From DAOTZS01 sp034434335 (GTDB taxonomy: Bacteria > Chloroflexota > Anaerolineae > CG2-30-64-16), in assembly GCA_034434335.1 (NCBI GenBank), contig DAOTZS010000143.1:1-28091 (forward strand): a DNA stretch of 28,091 bases. Direction: 5' to 3'. The position numbers were made by a program, and so were the translations under genes. Under the pieces are notes generated by a model. The model saw only the letters and a program-made list of their open reading frames with translations. It ran no database searches and was not told the origin of the DNA. Below, piece after piece: positions 23,101 to 28,091 of this stretch (position 1 is its first letter; each line of letters starts with the position of its first letter).

Positions 23101-23898
23101 TTATTCTCCTGTTCCGCCGCTACTGGCAGCTATCCTGGCGCGCGCCTTAGGCGCCAGGAAGGCTTCCAGTTTGCTGCGCACAATGCGTGGGTTGTCTCCC
23201 GCCTGGATTGCCAGCACCCCTTCGGTCATGATCTGCCGCAGCAGGACTTCCTCTTCATCGGCCCTGCGTAGCTTTGACCCCAACGGTAGCCAGAGCAGGT
23301 TGGCCGAGCTGACCCCATAGAACGTAGCCAGAAACGCGGTGGCGATAGACTCGCCCAGGTGGCTGGGGTCTTCCCCCAGCTTGCTCAACACGTTGACCAG
23401 GCCCATCACTGTGCCGATGATGCCCATGGTAGGCGCGTAGCCCCCCATGGCCTCCAGGATGGCGGTGCCCGCGTGATGTCGTTCGGTCATACGTGCCGTT
23501 TCGGTGGTCAAGAGATGTCGCACCACTTCGGGATCGGTGCCGTCCACCACCAGCTGGATAGCTTTTTTCAGAAACGGGTCCTTGATACGGCCTTCCTCCT
23601 CTTCCAGGGCCAGGAGGCCCTGGCGGCGGGCCTTGTCTGCCAGCTCTACCAGCAGTTCGATCACCTTTGTCGGGCTTTCCAACTTGTGCCTGAAGATCTG
23701 CATGATCGTCTTGGGCAGGCCGAGGGTGATATGGGGTGGGAAGGCCAGGAAAGCTATACCGAAGGTCCCCCCGAACACGATCACTGCGCCCGGGGCGTTA
23801 ATCAGGCTGGCCGGCGTCCCGCCTTCGATCATGTTAGACACCAAGACCGCACCGAAGCCCAGCAGCAACCCTAGCAACGTAGTCCATGCCATGGCCAT
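23101..23898 (-). CDS. motA: MotA, flagellar stator protein
   Basis: MotA forms the five-subunit ring around MotB and contacts FliG. The 265-aa product has four hydrophobic segments (AMAWTTLLGLLLGFGAVLVS, AVIVFGGTFGIAFLAFPPHI, then GGYAPTMGIIGTVMGLVNVL and ESIATAFLATFYGVSSANLL). Between segments 2 and 3 is a cytoplasmic loop with charged helices, DKARRQGLLALEEEEGRIKD, typical for MotA. Start at 23898 is chosen because the ATG overlaps the flbD stop as TGATG, with GGGAG upstream; a second ATG lies two codons later. Confidence 0.95.
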   Translation of the reverse strand: MAMAWTTLLGLLLGFGAVLVSNMIEGGTPASLINAPGAVIVFGGTFGIAFLAFPPHITLGLPKTIMQIFRHKLESPTKVIELLVELADKARRQGLLALEEEEGRIKDPFLKKAIQLVVDGTDPEVVRHLLTTETARMTERHHAGTAILEAMGGYAPTMGIIGTVMGLVNVLSKLGEDPSHLGESIATAFLATFYGVSSANLLWLPLGSKLRRADEEEVLLRQIMTEGVLAIQAGDNPRIVRSKLEAFLAPKARARIAASSGGTGE

Positions 23899-24107
23899 CA
23901 ACTCCCATCGGTGATGATCCTGGGACCCTGCAGGCACCTCTGTCTGTACGCGATGACTGCCTCCACCACCGCCTGGGGCGTCTCGCGTACTACCACCTTA
24001 CGACCTGTGGTCAACGAGAGGACTGTATCCGGGGTCGCTTCGATGAACTCGATCAGGTCCCCGTTGACAATAAGCTGGCTGCCATCGAAACGCGTCACGG
24101 TGATCAC
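23898..24107 (-). CDS. flbD: FlbD/SwrD family protein
   Basis: The 69-aa product matches the FlbD family seen beside motA in many flagellar operons: VTRFDGSQLIVNGDLIEFIE, then ATPDTVLSLTTGRKVVVRET and a short C-terminal helix. The Bacillus member SwrD increases stator torque, which fits its place directly before motA-motB. This is a different protein from the Caulobacter regulator also called FlbD. The GTG at 24107 is the start: GGGAGGG (24112-24118) lies 4 nt upstream and family homology begins there. An in-frame start at 24143 would add 12 unrelated residues. It is the first gene of the ~17.5-kb minus-strand block. Confidence 0.9.
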   Translation of the reverse strand: MITVTRFDGSQLIVNGDLIEFIEATPDTVLSLTTGRKVVVRETPQAVVEAVIAYRQRCLQGPRIITDGS

Positions 24108-24174
24108 GGTGCCCTCCCGGCTATCCAGGCTGAAAAAAAGCAACTACCTGCCGTGCTGACTAAAGTCGCCCATA

Positions 24175-24226
24175 GGCCTTCGGCCCGCCCGGCACAGTGT
24201 GCCCAGGGAGCTGATTTCCAATCAGC
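24175..24226 (-). promoter_or_regulatory. Three stacked palindromes in the flbD leader
   Basis: Three inverted repeats lie in a row in the region upstream of flbD: GGCC-TTC-GGCC (24175-24185), GGCACA-G-TGTGCC (24191-24203) and GCTGATT-TCC-AATCAGC (24210-24226). On the minus strand the first becomes GGCC-GAA-GGCC. They would be in the 5' leader if transcription starts at the candidate promoter at 24260. They could be protein-binding sites or a structured RNA leader; I cannot match them to a known riboswitch. Confidence 0.4.
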
Positions 24227-24259
24227 ACAGCGGCAAAAGCGCATCGCACTACTGCCAGC

Positions 24260-24268
24260 ACTATAGCA
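24260..24268 (-). promoter_or_regulatory. Candidate extended -10 promoter for the flbD block
   Basis: The minus strand reads TGCTATAGT here, fitting an extended -10 (TGn-TATAAT, one mismatch). No good -35 is seen 16-18 nt upstream. It lies 153 nt upstream of the flbD GTG. The 433-nt gap 24108-24540 has no other gene; it also holds the palindromes and the regulator's terminator. Confidence 0.3.
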
Positions 24269-24392
24269 GAGCCAGTCCGGCGCATCCATAATAAGCCTGT
24301 AAGACCTCTGTAAGGATCGCGTATGCTGTCCCCGCACTTCTCTTCTCAGCCCAGACTTCTGATCGCCTGTTGTCTGTGTCGCCTGGATGACA

Positions 24393-24438
24393 AAACAGAT
24401 CTCGCCCTTCCACCCTGGCAGGGTGAGAGGGCGAGATC
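24393..24438 (-). terminator. Probable terminator of the response regulator gene
   Basis: GATCTCGCCCT (24398-24408) pairs with AGGGCGAGATC (24428-24438), and inside it CACCCT (24411-24416) pairs with AGGGTG (24420-24425) across GGC. On the minus strand the hairpin is followed by TGTTTTG. The hairpin is 102 nt past the stop of the regulator gene and before the flbD leader, so it should separate the two transcripts. Confidence 0.6.
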
Positions 24439-24540
24439 GGCGAAAGGAGGTACCCCACTACCCTGTATGTTTCCCGACAGGCTCATACGGCCCTTGTTAC
24501 AGGCCTGTTTGAGAAGGCCCCAGTGGCCTGCCAGGGCTGG

Positions 24541-25254
24541 TCATGCCATGGCAAATGTCGGCGCGCTGACCATGTACCCGTGCCGATAGACGGTCTGAAT
24601 GTACATGGGCCGCTTTCGGTCCTGTTCAATCTTGTCACGCAAGTTCATGATCTGCACCCGCACCACGGCAGCATCTCCGGTGCCGGGGTAATATCGCCAG
24701 ACGTCCTTCAACAACTGTTCTGCGGAAACGACCTCGCCTGCACGCTGCATCAGGTAGTGGAGGAGCTCGAATTCCACGGGGGTAAGCTGTACCTCGCGCT
24801 TACCAACCCTGGCCTTGAAAGTCTTTTTGTCCAGCACCAGATCGCCCACTTTCAGGTGAGCGCTATCAGATGCTCCGTTGCCGGCGCTGGCACGTCGCAA
24901 CAGGGCTTTGACGCGCAATTCCAGCTCTCGGCGATCAAAAGGTTTGGTCATGTAATCGTCGGCGCCAGCTTCGAAGGCGGCGGCCTTGTCGGCCAGATTA
25001 TCTTTGGTCGAAAGGAAAAGGATGGGCAGAGTGCCGTACAGGGCATGCGACCTGATCCGGGAACACACTTCGACCCCGTTTATCTCGGGCAGGTCTGCTT
25101 CTACGATGACCAGGTCAACCCGCTGCCGGGCCAACACCTTGAATAGCTCAGGGCCGTTGGACACAGTTGTCACCTGATATTGGCGGTGGCTCAGATAGTC
25201 CTGAATGGCCCACGCAGACCGTATGTCGTTATCGGCTATGAGTACGTGCGACAT
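24541..25254 (-). CDS. OmpR/PhoB-type response regulator with Glu at the phosphorylation site
   Basis: The 237-aa product has a receiver domain (1-~118) and a winged-helix DNA-binding domain (~135-232: KVGDLVLDKKTFKARVGKRE, TPVEFELLHYLMQRAGEVVS, VVRVQIMNLRDKIEQDRKRP). In the receiver, the acidic pocket is ADND (residues 7-10) and the switch Ser (LFLST) and Lys (MTKPF) are kept. The expected phospho-acceptor Asp in 'VDLVIVEADLPEING' is Glu 52 (codon GAA at 25099-25101). Asp-to-Glu at this site often mimics phosphorylation, so it may be active without a kinase. No histidine kinase gene is in the window. The ATG at 25254 has a GGAGGGAG site 9 nt upstream. Target genes are unknown; the flagellar block and the chemoreceptor are the nearest candidates. 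Confidence 0.9.
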   Translation of the reverse strand: MSHVLIADNDIRSAWAIQDYLSHRQYQVTTVSNGPELFKVLARQRVDLVIVEADLPEINGVEVCSRIRSHALYGTLPILFLSTKDNLADKAAAFEAGADDYMTKPFDRRELELRVKALLRRASAGNGASDSAHLKVGDLVLDKKTFKARVGKREVQLTPVEFELLHYLMQRAGEVVSAEQLLKDVWRYYPGTGDAAVVRVQIMNLRDKIEQDRKRPMYIQTVYRHGYMVSAPTFAMA

Positions 25255-25400
25255 CTGAGATGACTCCCTCCCCCTTGTTGATACTTGCAAGAAGCAGGTG
25301 TTTTATCAGGACAGGTCTTGCTACCTTGAGCCTGATGAGCCTTGTGATAACGCCGGGGTATAGGACGGCGCTGCTCCGGCTCGTGGATTTTCGGCCATAG

Positions 25401-25446
25401 GATATAGCTCCTCTGCAGCAAAGTTCAATGGTACCATGATACCATT
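25401..25446 (-). promoter_or_regulatory. Promoter and operator-like palindrome for the response regulator
   Basis: On the minus strand TTGAAC (25423-25428) and TATATC (25401-25406) lie 16 nt apart, each matching four of six bases of a sigma-70 promoter. An inverted repeat, AATGGTA-N6-TACCATT (25427-25446), touches the -35 box. This placement suits an operator or activator site, perhaps for autoregulation. It is ~150 nt upstream of the start codon. Confidence 0.45.
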
Positions 25447-25479
25447 TCATGTAGCGCAATTTCATTGACATCGGGGAAT

Positions 25480-25514
25480 CGGTTTTGCGGCGGCCGAAGG
25501 CCGCCGCAAAACCG
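25480..25514. repeat. Perfect 16-bp hairpin with GAA triloop
   Basis: CGGTTTTGCGGCGGCC (25480-25495) pairs fully with GGCCGCCGCAAAACCG (25499-25514) across GAA. The loop is closed by C-G, giving CGAAG. Confidence 0.8.
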
Positions 25515-25594
25515 GCCCTGTTTACCCCTCTTCTCTTTATCGGAAGGGCTCTGGGACTGGATATGGTACTAAAGTCCTGAGATTTCGATTTTGT

Positions 25595-25633
25595 GTAACT
25601 ATTCAGGCCGATTGAAATCGGGCACTTCGTGCC
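25595..25633. repeat. Dispersed repeat copy plus small GAA/TTC-loop hairpin
   Basis: Bases 25595-25621 (GTAACTATTCAGG then CCGATTGAAATCGG) recur at 22311-22333 and, in part, at 26011-26032. Directly after is GGCAC-TTC-GTGCC (25621-25633), which on the minus strand is again a C-GAA-G hairpin. Confidence 0.6.
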
Positions 25634-25673
25634 GGGTGTAGGCCTCCGCCGATGGCCTTGAGGAATCCTTTGA

Positions 25674-25714
25674 AAGGGGTATTCTGGGCGGCGAAGCCGC
25701 CCAGAATACCCCTT
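25674..25714. repeat. Perfect 19-bp hairpin with GAA triloop
   Basis: AAGGGGTATTCTGGGCGGC (25674-25692) pairs fully with 25696-25714 across GAA (25693-25695). The tip reads GCGAAGC, a sequence known to form an exceptionally stable DNA mini-hairpin. No T-run follows on the strand of a nearby gene. Confidence 0.85.
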
Positions 25715-25725
25715 ATAATCTCGAT

Positions 25726-25754
25726 CCCCCTTCCCCGCAAGGCGGGGAAGGGGG
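25726..25754. repeat. Perfect 13-bp hairpin at the edge of the second repeat copy
   Basis: CCCCCTTCCCCGC (25726-25738) pairs fully with GCGGGGAAGGGGG (25742-25754) across AAG. Its right arm runs into the repeat at 25741-25800. Confidence 0.7.
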
Positions 25755-25800
25755 GTAGGGGGATGGGGCGATACGCCTCAAAGTGCGTAACTCCTGTGAA
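25741..25800 (-). repeat. Inverted partial copy of the MITE-like element
   Basis: The reverse complement of 25741-25800 aligns with 6418-6476, with about five substitutions and one inserted C. It carries one element end (TGCGTAACTCCTGT, 25784-25797) but no matching second end or target duplication is visible, so it is a partial or composite copy. It is in inverted orientation to the 6421 element, 19.3 kb away. Confidence 0.75.
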
Positions 25801-26010
25801 TAATGGCCTGTACTGGCTGGCCGGCAAGCTACTACCGGTCGTAGCTACAAATGGGCTCGTCCACGGTCCAACTGAAACGCGACGTCTTGTTTATCTGCCC
25901 CTTATGCGACACTTACGCGTTGCCAGGGACTTGTTGACTAGAATGGGCGGGAGAGCAAGAGAGGCGGAAGATGCTATCAGTTTACGGCTCTCTTACAATC
26001 AGGCCCTTCC

Positions 26011-26032
26011 TTCAGGCCGATAGAAATAACGG
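26011..26032 (+). repeat. Third repeat fragment, overlapping a sigma-28-like -10
   Basis: TTCAGGCCGATAGAAATAACGG resembles 25602-25621 with one substitution and two inserted bases. It contains GCCGATAG (26016-26023), a near match to a FliA -10 box, 122 nt before the chemoreceptor ATG. No good -35 lies 14-16 nt upstream. A 7-bp hairpin (26029-26049) follows. Confidence 0.4.
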
Positions 26033-26144
26033 ATGCTATCCTCATCCGTTTCGCGGCCGCGAGAGCTCGCTTCCGCGGTGGTTTCCGGGAAGGCGGACCA
26101 ACTGTCTATTGCCACATGCCACAAACTTGATAAAGGAGGCTCAC

Positions 26145-28091
26145 ATGCTAGAGAGGATGTTGTCGAGATTCAGGGTTCTGCCCAAGATTATGGCCTCGGC
26201 AGTCGTTGTGGTTCTGTGTTTCGTTGCTGCCCTGTTGTACGTGAACGGCCAGTACAGGACCTTCGAGTGGTCGGCCCACGAAGATCAAATCCGAAACCTG
26301 GTGCTGGTGGCATACAGCACCGTGGAGCACTATGTGGGGCTGGCCAGAAATGGCGTCATGTCAACAGAGGAGGCCCAACGTGCCGCCATGGAAGCGGTCA
26401 AAACGATGCGCTACGAGGGGGACAACTACTTCTGGATCAATGACCTCGAGCCCAAGATGATCATGCACCCTAACTACCCGGCGGACAAAAAGCCAGAGTG
26501 GTATCAGACGAATGGGTTGGTCGACTACGCCGACCCAACCGGCAAGAGACTGTTTGTGGAGTTCGTCAAGGTGTGCAAGGAGAGGGGCGAGGGGTTTGTG
26601 GACTACCAGTGGACTAAGCCAGGCCATGAACAGGAGAAGCCGGTCCCCAAGATATCGTACGTCAAGTTGGTGCCCGAATGGGGATGGATTGTCGGCTCGG
26701 GCATCTACATGGATGATGTGGAAGCAGAGATAGCCTCGATGACGCGAACGATTATGCTCGTTGCCGGGCTGGTGGCTGTGCTGGCCATCGCTCTGTCACT
26801 GGTGCTGGCACGTTCGATCTCGCGTCCCCTGGGCTATATGGCGGTCGCTGCCTCTGGCCTTGCTGAAGGAGATGTCAACCAGGAACTCAAGTACCAGGGA
26901 AAGGACGAACCGGGTCAGTTGGCTGAGGCCTTCCGCCGTATGATTGGCTATCTGCACGCGATGGCTGAAGTTGCCAGGAGAATTGCAGAGGGCGATCTCA
27001 GTCAGGATGTCGTGCCTCGATCAGAACGCGATGTCCTGGGCAATGCTTTCGCTCAGATGGTTGCCAACCTGCGCGAGCTGGTAGGCAGAGTGCAGGGAGG
27101 TGCAGCCCAGGTCGCGGCGGCCAGCCAGCAGATCAGCGCGGCGTCGGAGCAGTCAGCGCAGGCAGTGCAGCAGGTGGCAGCCACCGTTCAGCAGGTTGCC
27201 CAGGGTGCTTCGCAACAGAGTCAGGCAGTCACCCAGGTGGCTGCCCAGGTGGAGCAGATGACGCGGGCCGTGGATGGCATCGCCCGCGGGGCACAAGAGC
27301 AGGTGGAGGCAGTACAGAAGGGGTCAGCCACCATGAACAAGATGGCAGCGGCCATCGAGCAGGTGGTGGGAAGCGCGCGCAACGGGGCTTCCGCAAGCCG
27401 CCAGGCAGCCGAGGTGGCGAGCTCAGGTGTCCAAACAGTGCAACAGACTTTGACTGCCATGGCGGAGATACAGGAACGGGTGGCAGGAGTGGGGCGCAAG
27501 ATCCAGCAGATGCAGCAGCACTCGTCGCAGATCAGCGCTATTGTGGAGACTATAGAAGACATTGCTGACCAGACGAACCTGCTGGCGCTCAATGCTGCCA
27601 TTGAAGCCGCCCGTGCCGGTGAGCAGGGACGGGGGTTTGCTGTGGTGGCAGATGAGGTGCGCAAGTTGGCGGAACGCGCGGGTAAAGCGACTAAGGAAAT
27701 TGCCCAACTCATCCAGAATGTGCAACGCGGGACACAGGAGGCGGTCGAGGCGATGCAGGCCAGCCTGGGCCAGGTCGAAAGCGGGGTAGGCCTGGCCGGC
27801 CAGGCTGGGGAGGCCTTGAAGCGCATCATTGCCACGGTGCAACAGACAAGCGACGAAGTGCAGCAGATTGCGACATCGGCAGAGCAAATCCGGGGCTTGA
27901 GCAGCGAACTGATGAAGGTGACAGAGGGTATATTGACGGTAGCAGAGCAGAACAGCGCGGCGACAGAGGAGCTGGCAGCGTCAAGTGGGGAGATCAGCCA
28001 GGCAGTAGAGAGCGTGGCGAGCGTAAGCGAGGAGAGCAGCGCGGCCGCGGAGGAGGTGAGCGCGGCGACGGAAGAGATGTCAGCGCAGGTA
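26145..28091 (+). CDS. Methyl-accepting chemotaxis protein with sCache sensor (3' end missing)
   Basis: 649 codons are open to the right edge, so the C-terminus is cut off. Order of parts: membrane helix (about 14-33), an extracellular single-Cache sensor (about 35-200; DNYFWINDLEPKMIMHPNYP, then GWIVGSGIYMDDVEAEI), a second membrane helix (203-222), and HAMP-like segments from 223 to ~325. A coiled-coil signalling domain follows, with the hairpin-tip region DIADQTNLLALNAAIEAARA (from 472) and GEQGRGFAVVADEVRKLAER. After the tip about 140 residues of descending helix are present, so only a small part is missing. It senses an external small molecule, organic acids being common for this sensor type, and would signal through CheW/CheA to FliM. 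The ATG at 26145 follows AAAGGAGG (26132-26139). Confidence 0.95.
   Translation, partial: MLERMLSRFRVLPKIMASAVVVVLCFVAALLYVNGQYRTFEWSAHEDQIRNLVLVAYSTVEHYVGLARNGVMSTEEAQRAAMEAVKTMRYEGDNYFWINDLEPKMIMHPNYPADKKPEWYQTNGLVDYADPTGKRLFVEFVKVCKERGEGFVDYQWTKPGHEQEKPVPKISYVKLVPEWGWIVGSGIYMDDVEAEIASMTRTIMLVAGLVAVLAIALSLVLARSISRPLGYMAVAASGLAEGDVNQELKYQGKDEPGQLAEAFRRMIGYLHAMAEVARRIAEGDLSQDVVPRSERDVLGNAFAQMVANLRELVGRVQGGAAQVAAASQQISAASEQSAQAVQQVAATVQQVAQGASQQSQAVTQVAAQVEQMTRAVDGIARGAQEQVEAVQKGSATMNKMAAAIEQVVGSARNGASASRQAAEVASSGVQTVQQTLTAMAEIQERVAGVGRKIQQMQQHSSQISAIVETIEDIADQTNLLALNAAIEAARAGEQGRGFAVVADEVRKLAERAGKATKEIAQLIQNVQRGTQEAVEAMQASLGQVESGVGLAGQAGEALKRIIATVQQTSDEVQQIATSAEQIRGLSSELMKVTEGILTVAEQNSAATEELAASSGEISQAVESVASVSEESSAAAEEVSAATEEMSAQV

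Larger units (their letters stand above)
25255..26144. other. 890-bp repeat- and hairpin-rich region between divergent genes
   Basis: No credible gene lies between the response regulator and the chemoreceptor, which point away from each other. The stretch holds a promoter with a palindrome (25401-25446), three hairpins (25480-25514, 25674-25714, 25726-25754), and repeat copies at 25595-25621, 25741-25800 and 26011-26032. A small hairpin is at 26029-26049. Open frames here, such as 25652-26023, read through these palindromes and are not protein-like. Because both genes diverge, the hairpins cannot be terminators of either. Confidence 0.8.

Noticed and set aside
6421..25800. Idea that the whole 19-kb block is a composite transposon bounded by the two repeat copies
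   Set aside because: The right copy lacks a second end and a target duplication, no transposase is present, and the contents are core flagellar genes.
25652..26023. 123-codon plus-strand frame in the intergenic region, and a minus-strand one at 25603-25827
   Set aside because: Both are translations of the hairpins and the dispersed repeat (for example TPVNNGLYW and YRPIPLPP strings), with no proper ribosome binding site.
25255..26144. Possible CRISPR array or attachment site in the repeat-rich gap
   Set aside because: The repeats are not evenly spaced, differ in sequence, and no cas, integrase or tRNA gene is near.
26033..26443. 136-codon plus-strand frame overlapping the chemoreceptor start
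   Set aside because: The chemoreceptor frame has a strong Shine-Dalgarno site and clear domains; this frame has neither.

Overview
The window is a GC-rich bacterial flagellar and motility locus holding 24 supported flagellar or motility genes plus four other genes. No RNA genes, CRISPR array or transposase were seen. The genes point to a bacterium with a Firmicutes-like flagellar order. Supporting points are a short FlgD of 148 aa, the 'flg_new' protein between flgD and flgE, a FlbD/SwrD protein beside motA-motB, and a surface protein with an LPVTG sorting-like tail. No L- or P-ring genes (flgH, flgI) appear. This suits a cell with one membrane, possibly an uncultured Chloroflexota or a Clostridia-like lineage, but the assignment is inference and the window is only part of the gene set.

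Layout. Positions 2-3627 (+) carry the end of fliK, then flgD, a flagellar operon protein and flgE, with strong hairpins in every gap. A probable terminator follows flgE. Next, on the same strand, is an 892-residue secreted protein made of two copies of a clan GH-A-like glycoside hydrolase barrel. A 99-bp MITE-like element with inverted ends and a 5-bp target duplication sits exactly at its stop codon. Positions 6559-24107 (-) are a tightly packed block read from right to left: flbD, motA, motB, fliL, fliM, fliN, fliO, fliP, fliQ, fliR, flhB, flhA, flhF, a small membrane protein, fliA, an RskA-like LPVTG protein, flgF, flgG, flgM, flgN, flgK and flgL. Many of these genes overlap as ATGA, GTGA or TGATG. 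Positions 24541-25254 (-) encode an OmpR/PhoB-type regulator whose phospho-acceptor aspartate is replaced by glutamate. Positions 25255-26144 are about 890 bp without a gene, full of palindromes and dispersed repeats. A methyl-accepting chemotaxis protein (+) runs off the right end.

How the genes fit together. The minus-strand block encodes the stator (MotA/B, with FlbD likely tuning it), the switch (FliM, FliN), the export gate (FliO/P/Q/R, FlhA/B), the polar-placement GTPase FlhF, the late sigma factor FliA with its anti-sigma FlgM, the distal rod (FlgF/G), the chaperone FlgN and the hook-filament junction (FlgK/L). The plus-strand block encodes hook length control, the hook cap and the hook. 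In the common Clostridia-like order flgE is followed directly by flbD-motA-motB, so here the flbD-to-flgL block looks inverted relative to that order.

The most unusual content is not the core machinery. It is the double hydrolase whose stop codon was made by a MITE insertion, the cluster of stable GAA-triloop hairpins between divergent genes, the Glu-52 response regulator with a palindrome at its promoter, and the cell-surface RskA-like protein coupled to fliA and flgF.
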